Shown here piece after piece: positions 35,043 through 44,805 of a stretch of DNA of 51,750 nt (the first letter of the stretch is position 1; every line of letters begins with the position of its first letter). Position numbers and translations under genes: made by a program. The notes beneath the pieces were generated by a model. It made no database searches, was not told the DNA's origin, and saw nothing but the letters and a program-made list of their open reading frames with translations. The DNA is from Marinobacter bryozoorum (lineage in GTDB: Bacteria > Pseudomonadota > Gammaproteobacteria > Pseudomonadales > Oleiphilaceae), in assembly GCF_023156245.1 (NCBI RefSeq), contig NZ_JAKZAH010000026.1:1-51750 (forward strand). The letters are read 5' to 3'.

Positions 35043-35894
35043 TCAGCGCAGAATGACCAGGGGCTTTTCAGCAGTCTTGAGCATGGTCGTCGTGGTGCTG
35101 CCCACCAGGAACTGACGAATTCGGGAGTGGCCATAGGCACCCATTACCAGGATATCGATATCGTGCTCTTCCTGGTAGGCGTGCAGGGTCGGCTCCACAT
35201 CACCGGCCCGGATAGCCACCTGGATGTCCACACCCATGCCGGAGAGCATGGATTCAGCCTGTTTCAGCTGTTCACGACGGTCCGCTGTATCGGCACCCAC
35301 CATCACCACGTGCAGCGGCATGCCCTGGAACACCGGGCTGCCGGCCAGCAGCTCCACGCTGCGGAAGGCGGTCTTGCTGCCGTCGAACGCCAGCATGGCG
35401 CTCTTCGGTGCGGTGAATTCATCCGGTACCAGCAGGATCGGCCGGTGCAGGCTGCGGATCACGGTTTCCAGCTGGCTGCCGATATGAACATCCCGGTCAG
35501 AACTGCTTTCACCATGCAGTCCCATCACCAGCAGGCGGGTCTGGCTTTCAAGGGCCAGCAGGGAGTCGGTCAGGTCGCCATGACGCTGGCGTTTGTTAAC
35601 GTCTTCCACGCCCGCTTCCTTCACCCGGCGTTCCGCGTCATCCAGCATGTGGTGGCCGTGCTCCAGCGCCAGCTTGCTGCGGCGGGCATCCAGGTCGGCC
35701 AGCTCTTCCAGCAGATGCTCGCGACTGCCCAGACCGATGTTCCCGGCCAGGTCCGGCGCCACCGGATAGCGTTCCTCGTCCAGCACATGCAACAGGGTGA
35801 CCGGGACTTCCATATGACCACTGGCCCAGGCCGCGTAATCGCATACCGCCGGGGCAGCACGGGAGCCATCGATACAGGCAACTACTCGTAACAT
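35043..35894 (-). CDS. Universal stress protein with two USP domains
   Basis: A 283-residue tandem UspA protein. The first domain begins [23 protein letters not shown]. The second begins near [13 protein letters not shown] and ends with the ATP-binding pattern [17 protein letters not shown]. The first domain has the weaker [18 protein letters not shown]. The ATG at 35894 is preferred because GGCGAGGA lies upstream; an in-frame ATG at 35969 would add an Asn/His-rich 25-residue leader that looks like intergenic sequence. It follows the SulP gene on the same strand, a pairing seen for SulP anion transporters and likely regulatory. Confidence 0.87.
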   Translation of the reverse strand: MLRVVACIDGSRAAPAVCDYAAWASGHMEVPVTLLHVLDEERYPVAPDLAGNIGLGSREHLLEELADLDARRSKLALEHGHHMLDDAERRVKEAGVEDVNKRQRHGDLTDSLLALESQTRLLVMGLHGESSSDRDVHIGSQLETVIRSLHRPILLVPDEFTAPKSAMLAFDGSKTAFRSVELLAGSPVFQGMPLHVVMVGADTADRREQLKQAESMLSGMGVDIQVAIRAGDVEPTLHAYQEEHDIDILVMGAYGHSRIRQFLVGSTTTTMLKTAEKPLVILR

Positions 35895-35970
35895 GGTGTC
35901 CTCGCCTTCGTTGTCATTATGGTTATTGTTGTGACCGCGATTGCTGTCGATCTCTGTGTTCTCGTTCATG

Positions 35971-37458
35971 TCAGTGCCCCATCAGCTGGTCAACGGCGTC
36001 AGGCTTGTCGTGCACGCCGAAACGGTCAACGATGGTGGCGCTGGCCTCGTTCAGTCCGATCACCTCGACCTCGGCCCCTTCCCGGCGGAACTTGATCACC
36101 GCCTTGTCCAGCGCGGCTACCGCCGTGATGTCCCAGAAGTGGGCGCGGCTCAGGTCAATCACCACCTTATCCAGCGCCTCCTTGAAGTCAAAGGATTCGG
36201 TGAACTTTTCCGACGAGCTGAAGAAAACCTGACCCACGACACGGTAGGTACGGGCTGCGCCATCTTCGTCATACTCCGAGGTGACCGCCATGTAGTGGCC
36301 CACCTTGTTGGCAAAGAACAGTGCTGCCAGCAACACACCAGCCAGTACACCGAACGCCAGGTTGTGAGTAGCCACCACCACGACCACCGTCACCACCATC
36401 ACTATATTGGTGGACAGCGGATGCTCCTTGAGGTTCTTGATGGAGCCCCAGCTGAAGGTACCGATGGACACCATGATCATCACCGCCACCAGCGCCGCCA
36501 TGGGAATCTGCACCAGCCACTGGTCCAGCACCATCACCATGATCAGCAGGAATACACCAGCCGTTAAGGTGGAGAGCCGGGTACGACCGCCGGATTTGAT
36601 GTTGATGATGGACTGGCCAATCATCGCGCAGCCGGCCATGCCACCGAGCAGGCCTGAGCCGATGTTGGCAATGCCCTGGCCCTTGCACTCCCGGTTACGG
36701 TCGGACGTGGTGTCGGTCAGGTCATCCACAATGGTCGCGGTCATCATGGACTCCAGCAGGCCCACCACAGCCAGGCCCACGGAATAGGGCAGGATGATCA
36801 TCAGGGTCTCCAGGTTCAGGGGCACGTCCGGCCACAGGAATACCGGCAGGGTATCCGGCAGTTCACCCATGTCACCCACCGTGCGGATGTCCAGACCGAA
36901 CCACATGGCCACACCGGTCAGCACCACGATGCACACCAGCGGCGAGGGGATCAGCTTGCCCACGGCTGGCAGGTACGGGAACAGGTAGATAATGCCCAGT
37001 CCGGCGGCGGTCATTGCGTAGACGTGCCAGGTCACATTGGTCAGTTCCGGCAACTGGGCCATGAAGATAAGAATCGCCAGGGCGTTCACGAAGCCGGTCA
37101 CCACCGAGCGGGACACAAAGCGCATCAGTCCGCCCAGTTTCAGGTAGCCGGCGACGATCTGCAGTACCCCGGTAAGCAGCGTGGCCGCCAGCAGGTATTC
37201 CAGGCCATGCTCCTTCACCAGGGTGACCATCAACAGGGCCATGGCCCCGGTGGCGGCGGAAATCATGCCCGGGCGACCACCCACAAAGGCAATCACCACC
37301 GCGATACAGAAAGAGGCATACAGACCCACCTTGGGGTCCACGCCGGCGATAATGGAAAAAGCGATGGCTTCCGGGATCAGGGCCAGGGCCACGACGATGC
37401 CGGCGAGCAGGTCACCACGAATATTGGAGAGCCAGTTGGCTTTGAGGGTTTTCACCAT
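35971..37458 (-). CDS. SulP family anion transporter with STAS domain
   Basis: A 495-residue transporter with a membrane domain of 12-14 segments ([48 protein letters not shown]) and a C-terminal STAS domain from about residue 390 ([45 protein letters not shown]). SulP proteins carry sulfate, bicarbonate or other anions; the sequence alone does not decide. The linked universal stress protein resembles the arrangement of some bicarbonate-type SulP operons, so bicarbonate is plausible but inferred. Confidence 0.9.
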   Translation of the reverse strand: MVKTLKANWLSNIRGDLLAGIVVALALIPEAIAFSIIAGVDPKVGLYASFCIAVVIAFVGGRPGMISAATGAMALLMVTLVKEHGLEYLLAATLLTGVLQIVAGYLKLGGLMRFVSRSVVTGFVNALAILIFMAQLPELTNVTWHVYAMTAAGLGIIYLFPYLPAVGKLIPSPLVCIVVLTGVAMWFGLDIRTVGDMGELPDTLPVFLWPDVPLNLETLMIILPYSVGLAVVGLLESMMTATIVDDLTDTTSDRNRECKGQGIANIGSGLLGGMAGCAMIGQSIINIKSGGRTRLSTLTAGVFLLIMVMVLDQWLVQIPMAALVAVMIMVSIGTFSWGSIKNLKEHPLSTNIVMVVTVVVVVATHNLAFGVLAGVLLAALFFANKVGHYMAVTSEYDEDGAARTYRVVGQVFFSSSEKFTESFDFKEALDKVVIDLSRAHFWDITAVAALDKAVIKFRREGAEVEVIGLNEASATIVDRFGVHDKPDAVDQLMGH

Positions 37459-37693
37459 AACAACGGAGTTCCATGAAATGCAGATTCGTCAGGCACTGAC
37501 GATGAGTGCCCTCGTGACAGACAGCATCCCAGTCGCTACCGGGAACGGCCGATGGCGGACGGTGCAGTATGTCGAAACAGACCGGGGAGGGGGTTGAGCG
37601 CTAGGGCGGAGTGATCGTCACAATCAACAGTGTACTTTCTGGTTGATGAATATCAGCCGGGCTGACAAATAAAGGGCGCGAAGGATACCAGAA

Positions 37694-37716
37694 GCCCGGT
37701 CACAAAGTAACCGGGC
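37694..37716. terminator. Hairpin after the LpxH-like gene
   Basis: GCCCGGT (37694-37700) and ACCGGGC (37710-37716) form a 7-bp stem just beyond the stop of the minus-strand gene ending at 37721. No strong T-tract follows. Confidence 0.4.
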
Positions 37717-37720
37717 CGGG

Positions 37721-38566
37721 CTATATACGGTTCACCTGGTCCAGGAAGGCCGCCGGCAGGATATCGATTACCGGGCGCCTGTCTCCGCATACCTCTGGCG
37801 CGGGCGCCTCTGGCTCGGTGGCCATGATCGCCGGCTGCTCGGACCAGTGCAGCAATTGCAGCTGGCCGTCAGCCTGTTCCACAAGCGCGGTGCAGTGTTC
37901 TACCCAGTCACCGTCGTTGCAGTACAGGCCCTCAGGGCTGCGCAGAAAACCCGCGGAGTGAATGTGGCCACAGATAAAGCCGTCATAATGCCCCTTCTCC
38001 GCCGCGGTCAGTGCCGCCAGCTCGAACCGCCGGATAAACGTCCGCGCCGACCCGATACGGCTTTTAATCCAGGCCGCGAGTGACCAGTAAGGTTTGCCCT
38101 GCAGCCGCCGCCAGGCATTGAACCAACGGTTCAGACGCAACAACAGGCCGTGAGCCCGATCCCCCACCAGCAGCATCAGGGGACTGCAACGCACCACCTG
38201 GTCGAACTGGTCGCCATGACACACCATGAACCGCCGGCCGTCTGCCGTCGTGTGCACCACTTTCTGGTGCAACTCAACGCCGGCCACCGTCTGACCGCAA
38301 AAACGTCGCAGGAATTCATCATGGTTGCCCGGCACATAGACTACCCGGGTATCGCCAGCAGCGATCGAAAGAAGCTTCTGGATGACCGCCCCGTGGGCCG
38401 GTGACAAATGCACCCGCCGCTGCATGGCAATCAGGTCGACAATATCCCCAACCAGGTAAAGGGTGTCGCAATGGACCTTCTCCAGAAAGTCCAGCAGGTA
38501 CTCCGCCTGGCAGTCCGCCGTACCCAGGTGAACATCGGAAATAAAGACACTGCGGTAATAAGGCAT
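37721..38566 (-). CDS. UDP-2,3-diacylglucosamine diphosphatase family metallophosphoesterase (LpxH-like)
   Basis: This 281-residue protein has a complete calcineurin-like metal site: DVHLG near residue 10, GDIVD, GNHDE, HGDQFD and GHIHSAG. It resembles the LpxH/YbbF family, but the longer C-terminal half (YWSLAAWIKSRIGSARTFIRRFE) fits the broader 'UDP-2,3-diacylglucosamine diphosphatase family' group rather than canonical 240-residue LpxH. Whether it acts in lipid A synthesis is uncertain. It stands alone and diverges from the rhodanese gene. Confidence 0.8.
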   Translation of the reverse strand: MPYYRSVFISDVHLGTADCQAEYLLDFLEKVHCDTLYLVGDIVDLIAMQRRVHLSPAHGAVIQKLLSIAAGDTRVVYVPGNHDEFLRRFCGQTVAGVELHQKVVHTTADGRRFMVCHGDQFDQVVRCSPLMLLVGDRAHGLLLRLNRWFNAWRRLQGKPYWSLAAWIKSRIGSARTFIRRFELAALTAAEKGHYDGFICGHIHSAGFLRSPEGLYCNDGDWVEHCTALVEQADGQLQLLHWSEQPAIMATEPEAPAPEVCGDRRPVIDILPAAFLDQVNRI

Positions 38567-38779
38567 GACCGACCCTTTTTGCTTGCCCAGCTATGGCTCA
38601 AGGCTGCCGATGTTCAGTGAAAACCCGGTGACAGTTAGCGGTCCGTTTGATGACCGCCCGTCGGCGATGCCATTTTTTGGCAATTTACATATGCAAACTC
38701 GGAATAGCTGCAAGCCTGTTAATTCCGTTACTCAAAATTCATAATAGGTCGCCCAGAATTTCCCGTCAGGAGAACTGCC

Positions 38780-39733
38780 ATGTTCCGCCTCGTATTCGCA
38801 CTCACTATGTTCTTCAGCTCGCTGGTAATGGCCGACGACAGCACACCAGCACTGGTGGACGCTGACTGGCTGGCTGCCAATCTGGAGCGTGAGGACCTGG
38901 TGGTGCTGGACGTCCGCTCAGGCATTGATAACGGCGGCGACCGCAGCACCTTCGAGCAGGGCCACATCCCGGGCGCCGTTTACAGCAGCTACACCGGCGA
39001 TGGCTGGCGTGAGAACCGGGACGGCGTTACCGGCGTTCTGCCACCGGTCCGTTCCCTGGAGCGTCTGATCAGCAGCCTGGGTATCGGCAATGACGATACC
39101 GTAGTGGTAGCGCCCGCAGGCACCGGGCCCACCGACTTCGGCAGTGCAGCCCGGGTCTACTGGACCTTCAAGGTACTGGGCCATGATGATGTCGCCATCC
39201 TCAACGGCGGCTTTGCCGGCTGGAAGGCCGCGGGCCAGGACATCGCCGAGGGCCAGGGCGAACGCCGTGATGTCACACAGTTCACTGCCGAACGGCAGGA
39301 TGAATTGCTCGCCACCCTGGAAGAGGTACAGGCGGCCCGTGACAGCCAGGCCCAGCTGGTGGATGCCCGCCCGGAAGACTACTTCCGGGGTGAAAACCAG
39401 TCGCCGGCCGCCAGGGCCCCCGGCACCATTCCCGGCGCCCTTAACCTGCCCCACCAGTCTTTCATCGACGAGCAGGACCAGGTGTTCTACCTGGACGAAG
39501 CCGTGGTATCCGAGCAGGTCAACCTGGCCGAACTGGATCCGCAGGCCCGTACCATTGCCTTCTGCAACACCGGCCACTGGGCCGCCACCGACTGGTTTGT
39601 GCTGAGCGAGCTGGCCGGCTTCGAGGAAGTGGCCATGTACGATGGCTCCATGGCCGAGTGGTCCCAGGACAGCGACCGGCCCATACAGGTTGCCAAGAAG
39701 GGCCTGGGCAAGCTTCTTGATCTGTTCAACTGA
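38780..39733 (+). CDS. Periplasmic sulfurtransferase, two rhodanese domains
   Basis: A 317-residue tandem rhodanese with a signal peptide (MFRLVFALTMFFSSLVMA, cleavage before DDST). The first domain lacks a catalytic cysteine (VVVAPAGTGPTDFGSA). The second has C262 in AFCNTGHWAATDW. This is the classic inactive/active pair of thiosulfate or mercaptopyruvate sulfurtransferases. AGGAG precedes the ATG. It lies 10 bp ahead of a YeeE/YedE permease gene, suggesting it handles thiosulfate or sulfane sulfur in the periplasm before uptake. Confidence 0.9.
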   Translation: MFRLVFALTMFFSSLVMADDSTPALVDADWLAANLEREDLVVLDVRSGIDNGGDRSTFEQGHIPGAVYSSYTGDGWRENRDGVTGVLPPVRSLERLISSLGIGNDDTVVVAPAGTGPTDFGSAARVYWTFKVLGHDDVAILNGGFAGWKAAGQDIAEGQGERRDVTQFTAERQDELLATLEEVQAARDSQAQLVDARPEDYFRGENQSPAARAPGTIPGALNLPHQSFIDEQDQVFYLDEAVVSEQVNLAELDPQARTIAFCNTGHWAATDWFVLSELAGFEEVAMYDGSMAEWSQDSDRPIQVAKKGLGKLLDLFN

Positions 39734-39743
39734 GTAAACACCC

Positions 39744-40955
39744 ATGTCGAATTCTGCTGTTCTGCAGCCTGGCATTCAGCCAGGCTGGCAGATTGACCGT
39801 TTTATTGTCACCACGGCCCTCGCCGGCTTTGCCCTTCTTGGCCTGCTGATCTGGCTGGAAACCGCACCGTTTATGGTGGCCCTGTTTGCCATTGGTACGG
39901 TGCTGGGCATGGCCCTGTTCCACGGGGCCTTTGGCTTTACTGCCGGCTGGCGCAACCTGGTGGTAAAAAAGCGCGGAGCCGGCATGCGTGCCCAGCTGCT
40001 GTTGTTCGCCCTGTCGTCCCTGATCATGGTGCCAATGCTCAACAGCGGCCAGCCCGGGCTGATCGGCAACATCGCACCAGTTGGCACATCGCTGGTGGTC
40101 GGTTCCTTCCTGTTTGGTATTGGCATGCAGCTGGGCGGTGGCTGTGGCTCCGGCACCCTGTTTACGGTGGGTGCCGGCAACATCCGCATGGTCGTGACGC
40201 TGATCTTCTTTATCGCCGGCGCGGTACTGGGTTCCATTAACCTGCCCTGGTGGCTGGACCAACCCGGCTTTGATCCGGTGCCCCTCGTTAATACCTTCGG
40301 GGTCAGCGGCGCCATCCTGGTGCAGTTTATCGGGCTGGGGCTGATCGCCTGGTGGGTCAGCCGCATTGAGCGCAAGGCCCATGGTTCGGTGGAGCGTGAT
40401 GAGTTGCTCTGGAAGGGACAATCCCATGGGCCCCTGCGGACCCTGATCACAGGCCGCTGGCCATTCACCTGGGCCATCCTGATCCTGGCAGCCGGTAACG
40501 CCCTGACCCTCGCCATTGGTGGCGCCCCGTGGAGTGTCACCTTTGCCTTCAACGTGTGGGGGGCCAAGGCCCTGGAAGTGGTTGGTGTGAACATGTCCCA
40601 GTTTGAGTTCTGGACCTGGGATTACCCGGCCATGGCGCTGAAAGACTCGGTACTCACCAACATCCCCTCGGTGATGAACATCGGTCTGCTGCTGGGCGCC
40701 ATGCTGGCAGCCGGCCTGGCCAACCGGTTCAACGAAGCCAGCCGCAACCGGCCGGAAGGTCGCCAGTTCCTGGCGGCGGTAGTGGGCGGCCTGTTGCTGG
40801 GCTACGGCGCCCGGCTGGGCTTCGGCTGCAATATCGGCGCCCTGTTCTCCGGCATTGCCTCTGCCAGCCTGCACGCCTGGATCTGGTTCGCCTGCGCCTT
40901 TGCCGGCTCGCTGATTGGCATCCGCCTGCGGCCCTGGTTCCGGCTGCCAAACTGA
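39744..40955 (+). CDS. YeeE/YedE family sulfur-compound permease
   Basis: A 403-residue inner-membrane protein with about ten hydrophobic segments and two Gly/Cys-rich repeats: GMQLGGGCGSGTLFTVGAG near residue 130 and ARLGFGCNIGALFSGIAS near residue 355. These match the YeeE/YedE (TsuA-like) family, in which conserved cysteines relay thiosulfate or related sulfur groups through the membrane. Its place right after a periplasmic rhodanese supports a sulfur-import role; the exact substrate is inferred. A third small gene follows. Confidence 0.9.
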   Translation: MSNSAVLQPGIQPGWQIDRFIVTTALAGFALLGLLIWLETAPFMVALFAIGTVLGMALFHGAFGFTAGWRNLVVKKRGAGMRAQLLLFALSSLIMVPMLNSGQPGLIGNIAPVGTSLVVGSFLFGIGMQLGGGCGSGTLFTVGAGNIRMVVTLIFFIAGAVLGSINLPWWLDQPGFDPVPLVNTFGVSGAILVQFIGLGLIAWWVSRIERKAHGSVERDELLWKGQSHGPLRTLITGRWPFTWAILILAAGNALTLAIGGAPWSVTFAFNVWGAKALEVVGVNMSQFEFWTWDYPAMALKDSVLTNIPSVMNIGLLLGAMLAAGLANRFNEASRNRPEGRQFLAAVVGGLLLGYGARLGFGCNIGALFSGIASASLHAWIWFACAFAGSLIGIRLRPWFRLPN

Positions 40956-40969
40956 TACGGGGGAACTGA

Positions 40970-41167
40970 ATGATGGAACGCGCCTACAATCCTACCCGTA
41001 TCCTGGTCGCGCTGGGCATCATCCTGGCGCTGATCCTCGCGGACCACCTGCGCAGCCCCACCTTTGCCTTCAATTCCGGGCAGGGCAATGTACAGACCGC
41101 CCTGAGCCAGCGGGACGAATCCGCCTGCGCGCCCTGTGGGGCTCCCTGCCCGTCAACCCGGGAGTAA
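40970..41167 (+). CDS. Small membrane protein with cysteine-rich tail
   Basis: A 65-residue protein with one N-terminal membrane helix (ILVALGIILALILADHL) and a C-terminal tail carrying three cysteines in ACAPCGAPCPS. GGGGGAA precedes the start; two adjacent ATGs (40970, 40973) could serve. It begins 14 bp after the permease stop, so it is likely part of the same operon. The tail may carry a persulfide or disulfide relay; this is inferred from cysteine spacing and context. I do not recognise a named family. Confidence 0.7.
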   Translation: MMERAYNPTRILVALGIILALILADHLRSPTFAFNSGQGNVQTALSQRDESACAPCGAPCPSTRE

Positions 41168-41173
41168 TCGCTT

Positions 41174-42343
41174 TCAGGACAGGGACGTCAGCGCTTCAAT
41201 ATCCGCAAGGATAGCAGGGGCGTGGGTAACCCGGGCCAGCCAGCTCAGCGGGATTCCCCGCTCCCCGCCAACGCCGTGTATCGCCGCCATCGCTGGACCA
41301 ATGATCCACGCCCGGCCGCAGGAGTCACCGCCACAGTGAATGTTAGCTCGCACGGCCTCGGTAAAACTGCCGGCGTGCGACAGGATATGGAAGATCACCG
41401 GCATCGCCTCATTCAGGTAGCAGGTGCGGCCAAAGGTGCCACCTGCACCTGTGGGGTCCAGCCGGTCACCGGAGCGTGCCGTCGCGAGAGTATCCTGGTG
41501 CGGGGCTTCAAAGGCCGCTGCATCCAGTGCTGCTGACATCGGCTTACCCTGGAAAATACCCTCAAGGAGTCTTGCTGCACATCTTGCCCAGGCAACGGCC
41601 TCATCGTTATGGTTGGTCACCCGCACAGCCGCTTCTGTCTTCTCCAGAAGGTCATCATGACCGCAATAACAGGCCACCAGCGGTGGCAGCTTGGAGACAG
41701 CCGGCAACTGCATGTCATCGGCACCACTTTCCGGCAACAGGTAACGGTCAATGATCTGGGCCAGGTGGACGCCTGCTTCCTGGACCTCGGGCTCGTGATA
41801 GGTCAGGTCAATGGCCTTTCGGACCGGCCCTGCCAACTGTTCGCCACTGAGACGACTCGTGTAGGGCAGCACTTTCTGGACCAGTATACGTTTTTGCTGA
41901 TCCGTAAGACTGGCAGGCGTGGTGGCCCGGGCCTGGTCAATTGCTTTCCGCTCAATGGTATCCAGATTACTCAGCGTTACACGGGTAGGGTTGTCGATAT
42001 AACCCTGCCACTGGCCGCCCGGGCCGAAGAAAGCCCGGAACCGACGCTGATAGTCACGAATATCCAGGTGCCCTTCACAGGCCAGCAGGCTATCGGTAAG
42101 CACGCCAGTCGCGGCACCATAGTGGCTGATATCGCCGGCCTTTTTCCCTTCATGGGCGAAATAACCAAAGCCACCACGGAAATAGTCAAGCTTCGGAGGC
42201 AGGAACTCGGGGCGTTCGCCACCAACCTTCCAAATGCGGTCGCTGTCATACAGCCAGTGCAGCCCCAGACTCGCCGCATCGGCAACCCAGCCCCCGGCAA
42301 GGGCATTAACAACACGATAATAGTTCTCTGAATTGTGAGTCAT
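41174..42343 (-). CDS. ADP-ribosylglycohydrolase-like (crystallin J1 group) protein, altered metal ligands
   Basis: A 389-residue all-helical protein that follows the ADP-ribosylhydrolase layout: VNALAGGWVADAASLGLHWLY at the N terminus, the middle VTNHNDEAVAWARCAARLLEGI, and CGGDSCGRAWIIGPAMAAIHG near the C terminus. Canonical enzymes bind two Mg ions through DDT and GGDTD motifs. Here the first is GDISHYGAAT and the second GGDSCGRA, so several Asp ligands are missing. It may be a non-hydrolytic or differently specific relative, like crystallin J1. The start at 42343 has GGAG upstream. It converges on the sulfur operon. Confidence 0.75.
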   Translation of the reverse strand: MTHNSENYYRVVNALAGGWVADAASLGLHWLYDSDRIWKVGGERPEFLPPKLDYFRGGFGYFAHEGKKAGDISHYGAATGVLTDSLLACEGHLDIRDYQRRFRAFFGPGGQWQGYIDNPTRVTLSNLDTIERKAIDQARATTPASLTDQQKRILVQKVLPYTSRLSGEQLAGPVRKAIDLTYHEPEVQEAGVHLAQIIDRYLLPESGADDMQLPAVSKLPPLVACYCGHDDLLEKTEAAVRVTNHNDEAVAWARCAARLLEGIFQGKPMSAALDAAAFEAPHQDTLATARSGDRLDPTGAGGTFGRTCYLNEAMPVIFHILSHAGSFTEAVRANIHCGGDSCGRAWIIGPAMAAIHGVGGERGIPLSWLARVTHAPAILADIEALTSLS

Positions 42344-42592
42344 GGTGGGCTCCGAACTCTCTACAAGAAAACTTCCCGGGGCCTGCCTGGCCACCAGGGT
42401 CCCGGACTCTCAGTATTGCATCGCTGGTCAACAAAGCCAGGACGCTCGCAAAAGGGCTACAATTTCTCATTTCGAGATTGTCAGCGAAAGGAATGGCGGT
42501 GTCCCGCTGCCCCTCGGCCAATGTCCTTCCCTTGAGCCAGGGTGCCGCGCTTACGAACAGCACAGACCGTACGAACTGAGGAACAGATCACG

Positions 42593-43810
42593 ATGGACCC
42601 CTACCATCTGGAAAAACGCAATGTCGCCATTCTGGTAATCAGCCAGACCCTGTTCATGGTGGCAGCGATCACAGTGATGACACTCAGTGGGGTGGTGGGG
42701 CAGCAATTGAGTCCCGACCCCGGGCTGGCAACGCTGCCCATCGCCATTATGATGCTGGGCACGGTGGTGTCCACGCTGCCAGCCTCCCTGTTCATGAAGC
42801 GCGTCGGCCGTCGTCGCGGGTTCATGACCGGCACCAGCGTCGGCGGCGCTGCCGGTGGCTTGTTGAGCTTGATCGCCATTGCCCTGGAGTCCTTCTGGCT
42901 GTTCTGCCTCGGCAGCGTTCTGCTGGGTCTTTATCAGGGCTTTGCCATGTACTACCGCTTCGCGGCGGTGGACGTTGCCAGCCCGGCCTTCCGTAGCCGG
43001 GCCATTTCCTTTGTGCTGGCCGGCGGTGTGGCCGCCGCCTTTCTGGGCCCCTGGAACGCCAGCATGGCGACCGGCCTCATCGAAGCCGTACCCTCCGGTG
43101 GCCCCTACCTGATCATCGCCATCCTGGCTCTTCTCGCCATGGGTTTGCTGAGTCAGCTGAAGGTTCCCCCTACGGGCGAACCCCAACCAGGGGAAGCCAC
43201 TCGTCCCATGTCGGCCATCGCAGTGCAACCACGGTTTCAGGTGGCGGTGGTCGCGGGTGCCGTGGGCTACGCCGTCATGATCCTGGTGATGACAGCCACG
43301 CCGCTGGCCATGCGCGGTCGCGGCTTTGATATGGCACAGGTGGCCACGATCATGCAGTGGCACGTACTGGGCATGTATGTGCCCTCGTTCTTCACAGGCG
43401 GCCTGATTGCCCGGTTCGGGGTGGGTCGCATCCTGCTCACCGGCTGCCTGCTTCTGGCAGGTACCGTGTTCATCGCTACGCTGGGCACAAGCCTGGCCCA
43501 CTTCTGGTTCGCACTGGTGTTGCTGGGTGTTGGCTGGAACTTTCTGTTTATCGGTGGCAGCACACTGCTTTCGACCGTCCACTCAGAGGCCGAGCGAGGC
43601 AAGGTACAGGGAGTCAACGACCTGGCTATCTTCGTACTGGTGGCCATTGGCTCACTAATGTCCGGCTCCCTGTTGCACCACCTGGGCTGGGAAACACTCA
43701 ACCTCATGATGCTGGCCCCCATAGCACTGGTAATTCTGGCGACGGTCTGGCTACGCATGAACAGGCAAGCAGCGCCGGCATCCGCGGCTATGGGAGCAGG
43801 TAAGTCATAG
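42593..43810 (+). CDS. MFS transporter
   Basis: A 405-residue major facilitator with 12 predicted membrane segments. The loop 2-3 motif is visible as LFMKRVGRRRGFMTGTSVGGAAG. Further features are MYYRFAAVDVASPAFRSRAIS and GGSTLLSTVHSEAERGKVQGVNDL. The start at 42593 (MDPYHLEKRN) is chosen for a GAGGA 10 bp upstream; earlier in-frame codons add a non-hydrophobic leader. The substrate is unknown. It diverges from the ADP-ribosylglycohydrolase-like gene. Confidence 0.88.
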   Translation: MDPYHLEKRNVAILVISQTLFMVAAITVMTLSGVVGQQLSPDPGLATLPIAIMMLGTVVSTLPASLFMKRVGRRRGFMTGTSVGGAAGGLLSLIAIALESFWLFCLGSVLLGLYQGFAMYYRFAAVDVASPAFRSRAISFVLAGGVAAAFLGPWNASMATGLIEAVPSGGPYLIIAILALLAMGLLSQLKVPPTGEPQPGEATRPMSAIAVQPRFQVAVVAGAVGYAVMILVMTATPLAMRGRGFDMAQVATIMQWHVLGMYVPSFFTGGLIARFGVGRILLTGCLLLAGTVFIATLGTSLAHFWFALVLLGVGWNFLFIGGSTLLSTVHSEAERGKVQGVNDLAIFVLVAIGSLMSGSLLHHLGWETLNLMMLAPIALVILATVWLRMNRQAAPASAAMGAGKS

Positions 43811-43864
43811 CCGCCCGGGCGGGACCTTGTCTTCAGGTGTCATAGGACTCCCAGACCGTTCTTT

Positions 43865-44644
43865 TCACAGCTCAACAGCAGCGCCCTTACCGGAAGATGG
43901 CATCCAGGCCAGGGCCCGGTAATCGAACCCCTGCTCAATGGTCGGCTTTACGATCTCGAAATAGGGCGAGGCATCGAAGTCTCTTGGCACAAAAAGGGAA
44001 TGGTGCCGGATCCGGTAAAACTCCTGCTCACACTCCCGGCACCGCGGGTCATCAGAAGGCAGGGCGGTCACCTCCGGCAAGATGGGGTAGTGGATACGCT
44101 GGAACCCCTCGGCGATAAAAGATGAACAGATCGCCCGGGTAGGGTCACCACTACCCAGGGCCAGCATTCTCCGCCGGTACCGGACGGGCACCGGTGGTGT
44201 GGGCAAAAGGTAGCGGGCCAGGTCGACAATATTCTTCAGGTCATACTGGTGACCAAGGCGTTCACGGGAATACCTTATCAAAGCCTCGATATCATCGAGC
44301 CCCAGACCAACCGGACGACAGATGCGGGTATGGCTGTGTCGATAGAAAGACAGCGGAATTGCCCTGATCCCGGCTTCAAGGTCCGCTTCCACCAGGGTAT
44401 TGGGCTCACCATTTTCGTTGTGGCCCAGTCCTGCCGAATCTCCCAGATACAGTGCGGCATGCGACCAGGTGGACTGGGTCAGGTACTTGATCGCCACACT
44501 GACCCGGGTATCACCTTCCACCAGCAGCACATCACCTGGCTGTACAGTAGCCACCAGCGCCTCCCAGGTTGAGGTTCTGACGGAAAAATCGACAACGGAC
44601 TTCGAAAGGTAGCTGGCGAGGGATCTGGCAATCCAGCTGAACAT
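43865..44644 (-). CDS. YiiX/YebB-like NlpC/P60 cysteine hydrolase
   Basis: A 259-residue protein of the circularly permuted NlpC/P60 (YiiX/LRAT-like) group. The catalytic His lies first, in STWSHAALYLGDSAG, and the Cys later, in RAICSSFIAEGF. An N-terminal QPGDVLLVEGD precedes. There is no clear signal peptide. Family members act on lipids or peptides; the substrate here is unknown. It is a single gene convergent with the MFS gene. Confidence 0.82.
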   Translation of the reverse strand: MFSWIARSLASYLSKSVVDFSVRTSTWEALVATVQPGDVLLVEGDTRVSVAIKYLTQSTWSHAALYLGDSAGLGHNENGEPNTLVEADLEAGIRAIPLSFYRHSHTRICRPVGLGLDDIEALIRYSRERLGHQYDLKNIVDLARYLLPTPPVPVRYRRRMLALGSGDPTRAICSSFIAEGFQRIHYPILPEVTALPSDDPRCRECEQEFYRIRHHSLFVPRDFDASPYFEIVKPTIEQGFDYRALAWMPSSGKGAAVEL

Positions 44645-44805
44645 CGGCAGGACTCTTTGTTATTGGCTTTGACCATGGCTGGCCTCAGCACCAGTAGAAG
44701 ACGGTATATACCGTCACCCAGCAAGTTCCCCCTCCCCGTCGTTTTGGAACACAGAGGTTTCACAAAGGCAGGGAGGGCGAAGGTTTTCTAGTAAGGGGTG
44801 GGAAA

